In this document: piece by piece, positions 45,060 through 45,747 of the stretch
How the letters are laid out: the number at the start of each line of letters is the position of its first letter
How positions within the stretch are numbered: position 1 is the first letter of the stretch
Source of the DNA: Burkholderiaceae bacterium
GTDB taxonomy: Bacteria; Pseudomonadota; Gammaproteobacteria; Burkholderiales; Burkholderiaceae
Length of the DNA stretch: 45,747 nt
Assembly: GCA_018261955.1 (NCBI GenBank)
Contig: JAGTRK010000009.1
Coordinates: 1-45,747 of the forward strand
Direction: 5' to 3'
Position numbers and translations under genes: made by a program
The notes under the pieces: model-generated
The model's input: the letters and a program-made list of their open reading frames with translations, nothing else
The model's database searches: none
Told to the model about the DNA's origin: nothing

Positions 45060-45747
45060 TCAACGCTCATCAAATAAAATGCCTGTGACAGCAATGCGTG
45101 CGCCGACACTACCCCGTGACACCGTTGCACCGCCTGTCAATGACCAACGACCATTGTCCGCAGTGCGACGTAAACTAATCCCGAGCGCGCTTTCTTTTTG
45201 GAAATAACCCGTACCAATGGCGAATGTCGTTGTACCAGGAATATACGGTGCTGATTCAAGCGCCATCGCAGCGGCCACACCGCCGTATGCCTTTCTCATA
45301 TCAGAAGCCATATTCGAAGCCACATTATTCAACTGACTGACATTAACCGCATCGGTACCATTGACACCTGGAGCGACGTTTTGAATCACATTACCACCCA
45401 TATTCACGGTCGTACCTTCAGCCACAGAGAAACTTTGGTTGACAGTGACATTGTTGAGATTAAGGTTATTGGAAAGCCCAACTTGAACCCCATTTGCAGT
45501 GGTGGTGGTAGTGATGTTGCCATCCCCCGTAATCGCCACGGTATCACCCAACTTGCGATTCACTGCGGTACCACTGTCCGCGCTGAAGTTCAACCCTTTA
45601 TCTAGATTCGTGTTGATATTGGTGATGGCGTTGGTGTTGGTTGTAACCTGTTGATTGGTTGCATACAACTGACTGCCATTGACCGCATCGGTACTGGTGG
45701 CAGAGATTGCACCTGCACCCACCCCGCTGATGATGGTATTGCCTGCG
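45060..45747 (-). CDS. Trimeric autotransporter adhesin, C-terminal part (runs off the right edge)
   Basis: Type Vc (YadA-family) surface adhesin; only about the last 229 residues are in the window. Neck/stalk motifs are visible: TDAVNGSQLYATNQQ and GTDAVNVSQLNNV, with coiled-coil segments between. The membrane anchor is KAYGGVAAAMALESAPYIPG, GTGYFQKESALGISLRR and NGRWSLTGGATVSRG, forming the trimeric barrel. It ends ILFDER rather than in the usual terminal aromatic residue. The head and signal peptide lie beyond the edge, so total length and ligand are unknown. Confidence 0.93.
   Translation of the reverse strand, partial: AGNTIISGVGAGAISATSTDAVNGSQLYATNQQVTTNTNAITNINTNLDKGLNFSADSGTAVNRKLGDTVAITGDGNITTTTTANGVQVGLSNNLNLNNVTVNQSFSVAEGTTVNMGGNVIQNVAPGVNGTDAVNVSQLNNVASNMASDMRKAYGGVAAAMALESAPYIPGTTTFAIGTGYFQKESALGISLRRTADNGRWSLTGGATVSRGSVGARIAVTGILFDER

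Noticed and set aside
1..45747. CRISPR arrays, tRNA or rRNA genes, intact insertion sequences
   Set aside because: No regularly spaced repeats, cloverleaf-like or rRNA-like sequence, or transposase frame was recognised.

Overview
The window looks like chromosomal DNA of a betaproteobacterium, most likely Burkholderiales. Supporting signs are the rpsL-rpsG-fusA-tuf order, a MetH split into two polypeptides, GTP-type PEP carboxykinase, the divergent trmJ/suhB pair, and a trimeric autotransporter anchor. This placement rests on recalled family resemblance, not on a search. No rRNA, tRNA, CRISPR array or intact mobile element was recognised.

Layout. (1) 1-3531, minus strand: the streptomycin (str) operon rpsL, rpsG, fusA, tuf (tuf cut by the window edge), with a well-formed promoter at 3713-3741 and a hairpin leader. 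(2) 3917-17927: a surface-polysaccharide region. It holds five glycosyltransferase-type genes, the lipid A/LPS flippase msbA, and an AT-rich operon for a CDP-6-deoxyhexose (rfbF, a short-chain reductase/epimerase, rfbG, an FAD protein resembling sugar mutases). A large DUF4422-GT8 double glycosyltransferase and the Kdo transferase waaA follow. (3) 18199-20597: a flavodoxin-like protein, a pirin and a divergent LysR regulator, probably a quinone or oxidative-stress module. (4) 20834-32806: housekeeping genes: a YidE-type transporter, an arginase-fold protein, cysE, trmJ, suhB-mutS, a periplasmic cyclophilin, queG, a RutE-like nitroreductase, the N-terminal half of methionine synthase and an effector-binding-domain protein. 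(5) 32816-39751: a secreted ATP-dependent DNA ligase (Lig E type), pckG with a structured leader, msrA, an AT-rich P-loop gene and the C-terminal part of methionine synthase. (6) 39748-45747, minus strand: an envelope-signalling and adhesion block: a CHASE2 histidine kinase, a FecR-domain exported protein, an OmpR-type response regulator, a BamE-like/OmpA protein and the end of a trimeric autotransporter adhesin.

How they work together. WaaA puts Kdo on lipid A, the glycosyltransferases extend the core or O-chain, the CDP-sugar operon supplies an unusual deoxysugar, and MsbA flips the lipid-linked product. MetH1 and MetH2 together should form one cobalamin-dependent methionine synthase although about 4.8 kb of other genes lies between them. 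The CHASE2/FecR/response-regulator genes form a tight operon beside surface-protein genes, which suggests (but does not prove) that it senses envelope or surface state and controls adhesion.

The most promising leads for something undescribed are the CDP-deoxysugar operon without a 3-dehydrase but with a mutase-like flavoprotein, the CHASE2-FecR-regulator operon next to an adhesin, the P-loop gene translationally coupled to metH2, and the structured leader of pckG.
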